From CAAGNP01 sp964611185 (GTDB lineage: Bacteria > Bacteroidota > Bacteroidia > Bacteroidales > UBA932): DNA of 6,643 nt. The translations under genes and the position numbers were made by a program. Location of the stretch: NCBI GenBank assembly GCA_964611185.1, contig CAZSXE010000060.1, positions 1-6,643 of the forward strand. The letters are read 5' to 3'. The notes beneath the pieces are model-generated. The model was not told the DNA's origin and searched no databases. It saw only the letters and a list, made by a program, of their open reading frames with translations. Of the stretch, positions 5,316 through 6,643 are shown piece after piece (position 1 is the first letter of the stretch; every line of letters begins with the position of its first letter).

Positions 5316-6563
5316 ATGGATAGAGTCATTGAAAAGAAAAAAGGTTTAAAAAAGAAACATATCCCTTACATTGCCGGAGGCGTGCTGGTACTGTCATTTA
5401 TTCTGTGGGCGATTTTTGGAAATCATCAGGCTACTCTCAGAGTGGATTCCCGCTCTATTATTGTCGGAGATGTCAAGCAGGGACAGTTTAACGACTTCGT
5501 CAGAGTCAGTGGACAGGTGCAGCCTATTACCACTATTCAGCTCACTCCACTTGAGGGAGGGGTAGTAGAAGAGAGATATGTGGAAGAGGGGACAATGGTT
5601 AAAAAAGGTGAGGTAATTCTTAAACTCAGCAATTCTCAGCTTAACTTGCAGATTCTTGAAACTGAGGCTTCATTGGCGGAGAAGGAAAACATTCATCGTA
5701 ATACTCAGATAACTATGGAGCAGGAAAAGCTCAATCTCGAGAAGGATCGCCTTCAGCTTGATGTCGATATTGCTCGCAAAGAGCGAAAATATAACCAATA
5801 TAAAAGGCTCTATAATGACAATCTGATAGCTAAGGAGGAGTATCTTCAGGCGAAAGAGGATTATGATTTTGCAGAAAAAAACAGAGCTTTGGTCATTGCT
5901 CGTCAGAGACAGGACTCTATCTTCCGTACCACTCAGATCAACAATATGGAGGAGAGCCTGAAAAATATGCGCCGCAGTATGGTTCTTGCTCGTCAGAGAG
6001 TCGATAACCTTAATGTGAAGTCCCCCATTGACGGGCAGCTCGGAACATTGGACATCGTCCTGGGACAGAGTGTAGGCGCCGGCGCCAATATTGGAGAAAT
6101 CAACGACTTGTCGGATTTCAAAATCGAGGCGATGATTGACGAACATTATATCGACAGAGTGCGAGCGGGGCTGAGTGCTTCATTTGAGAGACAAGGGGCT
6201 GAATTTCCCCTCGAAGTACGCAAAGTATTCCCTGATGTAAAAGGGGGACAGTTTAAAACTGATTTTCGCTTCGTAGGAGAGCGCCCTGAAAATATTCGCA
6301 CAGGTCAGACTTATTATATCAATCTCGAATTAGGACAATCTACAGAGTCAATAATCATTCCGCGCGGAGCATTTTATCAAAAAACAGGAGGTACATGGAT
6401 TTTCGTAATGAGTCCAGACGGAACCAAGGCTTATAAGCGTAAAATACGCATCGGTCGTCAAAATCCTCAGTTCTACGAAGTGCTTGAAGGGCTTGATCCG
6501 GGAGAGAAAGTGGTAGTATCGAGCTATGAGAATTTCGGGGACAATGAAGTATTGGTATTCTAA
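5316..6563 (+). CDS. HlyD/MacA-family periplasmic adaptor subunit
   Basis: A complete 415-residue membrane fusion protein that would link the inner-membrane ABC permease to a TolC-type outer-membrane channel. A basic cytoplasmic N-terminus (residues 3-14, Lys-rich) precedes one membrane anchor (about 17-35, IPYIAGGVLVLSFILWAIF). The first half of the lipoyl domain spans about 65-108 with 'GGVVEERYVEEGTMVKKGEVI'. A long helical hairpin (about 109-232) is rich in Glu, Lys, Arg and Gln with heptad-like spacing. The second lipoyl half is 'VKSPIDGQLG...LGQSVGAGANIGEI' (234-262). A beta-barrel domain (about 267-345) and a membrane-proximal domain with 'IIIPRGAFYQKTGG' and 'GLDPGEKVVVSSYENF' complete the fold. 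Order and length match MacA/HlyD adaptors. It has an uncleaved anchor and no lipobox. The start ATG 5316 has no Shine-Dalgarno. A probable permease gene follows after 29 bp, so an operon runs off the window. Confidence 0.94.
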   Translation: MDRVIEKKKGLKKKHIPYIAGGVLVLSFILWAIFGNHQATLRVDSRSIIVGDVKQGQFNDFVRVSGQVQPITTIQLTPLEGGVVEERYVEEGTMVKKGEVILKLSNSQLNLQILETEASLAEKENIHRNTQITMEQEKLNLEKDRLQLDVDIARKERKYNQYKRLYNDNLIAKEEYLQAKEDYDFAEKNRALVIARQRQDSIFRTTQINNMEESLKNMRRSMVLARQRVDNLNVKSPIDGQLGTLDIVLGQSVGAGANIGEINDLSDFKIEAMIDEHYIDRVRAGLSASFERQGAEFPLEVRKVFPDVKGGQFKTDFRFVGERPENIRTGQTYYINLELGQSTESIIIPRGAFYQKTGGTWIFVMSPDGTKAYKRKIRIGRQNPQFYEVLEGLDPGEKVVVSSYENFGDNEVLVF

Positions 6564-6592
6564 AGCTTTAGATAGATAATATTGTAACATAT

Positions 6593-6643
6593 ATGAAAAG
6601 TATTTTATTGGCCATCAGAAACTTTTTCCACAGGGGAAACAAG
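6593..6643 (+). CDS. Start of a probable second FtsX-type permease, partial
   Basis: ATG at 6593 opens a frame that stays open to the window end, giving the first 17 residues MKSILLAIRNFFHRGNK. This short amphipathic, basic segment (Arg-Asn-x-x-x-x-Gly/Lys pattern) is what precedes the first membrane helix in FtsX/MacB-type permeases, and resembles the start of the permease at 2414 (MKSFFVFLRRNM). It sits 29 bp behind the adaptor stop, with an A/T-rich spacer and no terminator, so it should be cotranscribed with the adaptor. Identification rests on 17 residues plus context and is correspondingly uncertain; an ATPase is less likely because no ATPase-like start is visible. Confidence 0.6.
   Translation, partial: MKSILLAIRNFFHRGNK

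Noticed and set aside
6075..6086. GGCGCCGGCGCC palindrome
   Set aside because: It lies within the conserved lipoyl-domain codons for Gly-Ala-Gly-Ala and is explained by coding.
5670..6146. Minus-strand frame of 158 codons inside the adaptor gene
   Set aside because: It lies opposite the coiled-coil coding region; its length comes from codon bias of the real gene and no family features are seen.
1..6643. CRISPR array, tRNA/rRNA genes, insertion sequence or phage genes
   Set aside because: No regularly spaced repeats, no tRNA-like cloverleaf segments and no transposase or integrase motifs were seen on either strand.

Overview
The window looks like chromosomal DNA of a Bacteroidota (Bacteroidales-type) organism. 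Four things point that way: a DUF4842/LruC-domain surface protein; an MacB/FtsX-type export system with an eight-helix permease of about 770 residues, a form common in this phylum; start codons that mostly lack Shine-Dalgarno sequences and sit behind A/T-rich leaders; and -7 promoter matches to the phylum consensus TAnnTTTG (TACCTTTG and TATCTTTG). The genus cannot be fixed from the sequence alone.

Layout. Positions 1-909 hold the 3' part of a LruC/DUF4842-like protein whose start lies off the window. Convergent with it, on the minus strand, is a Blc-type lipocalin lipoprotein (941-1471). A 220-bp divergent intergenic region carries a good minus-strand -7 element for the lipocalin and a weaker plus-strand candidate for the next gene. 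Then follow, on the plus strand, an ABC ATPase of the MacB/LolD type (1692-2372) and an FtsX/MacB permease (2414-4732). Next comes about 580 bp without a large gene. It contains a short GC-rich island, a perfect 13-bp-arm hairpin, a strong-looking -7 element, a 42-codon ORF of unknown function and an intrinsic terminator. After that come a periplasmic adaptor of the HlyD/MacA family (5316-6563) and the first 17 codons of what is probably a second permease (6593 to the window end).

How the genes fit together. ATPase, permease(s) and adaptor are the inner-membrane and periplasmic parts of a MacAB-like tripartite exporter or mechanotransmission pump, which would work with a TolC-type outer-membrane channel not visible here. 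The adaptor is separated from the ATPase by a small independent-looking transcription unit, so the locus is probably two adjacent operons rather than one. The substrate cannot be read from the sequence. The lipocalin and the LruC protein are envelope or surface proteins but need not belong to the exporter.

I do not see a clear new biological system. The least explained parts are the 4733-5235 interval (GC-rich island, hairpin, 42-codon ORF with its own promoter and terminator) and the unusual position of the adaptor gene.
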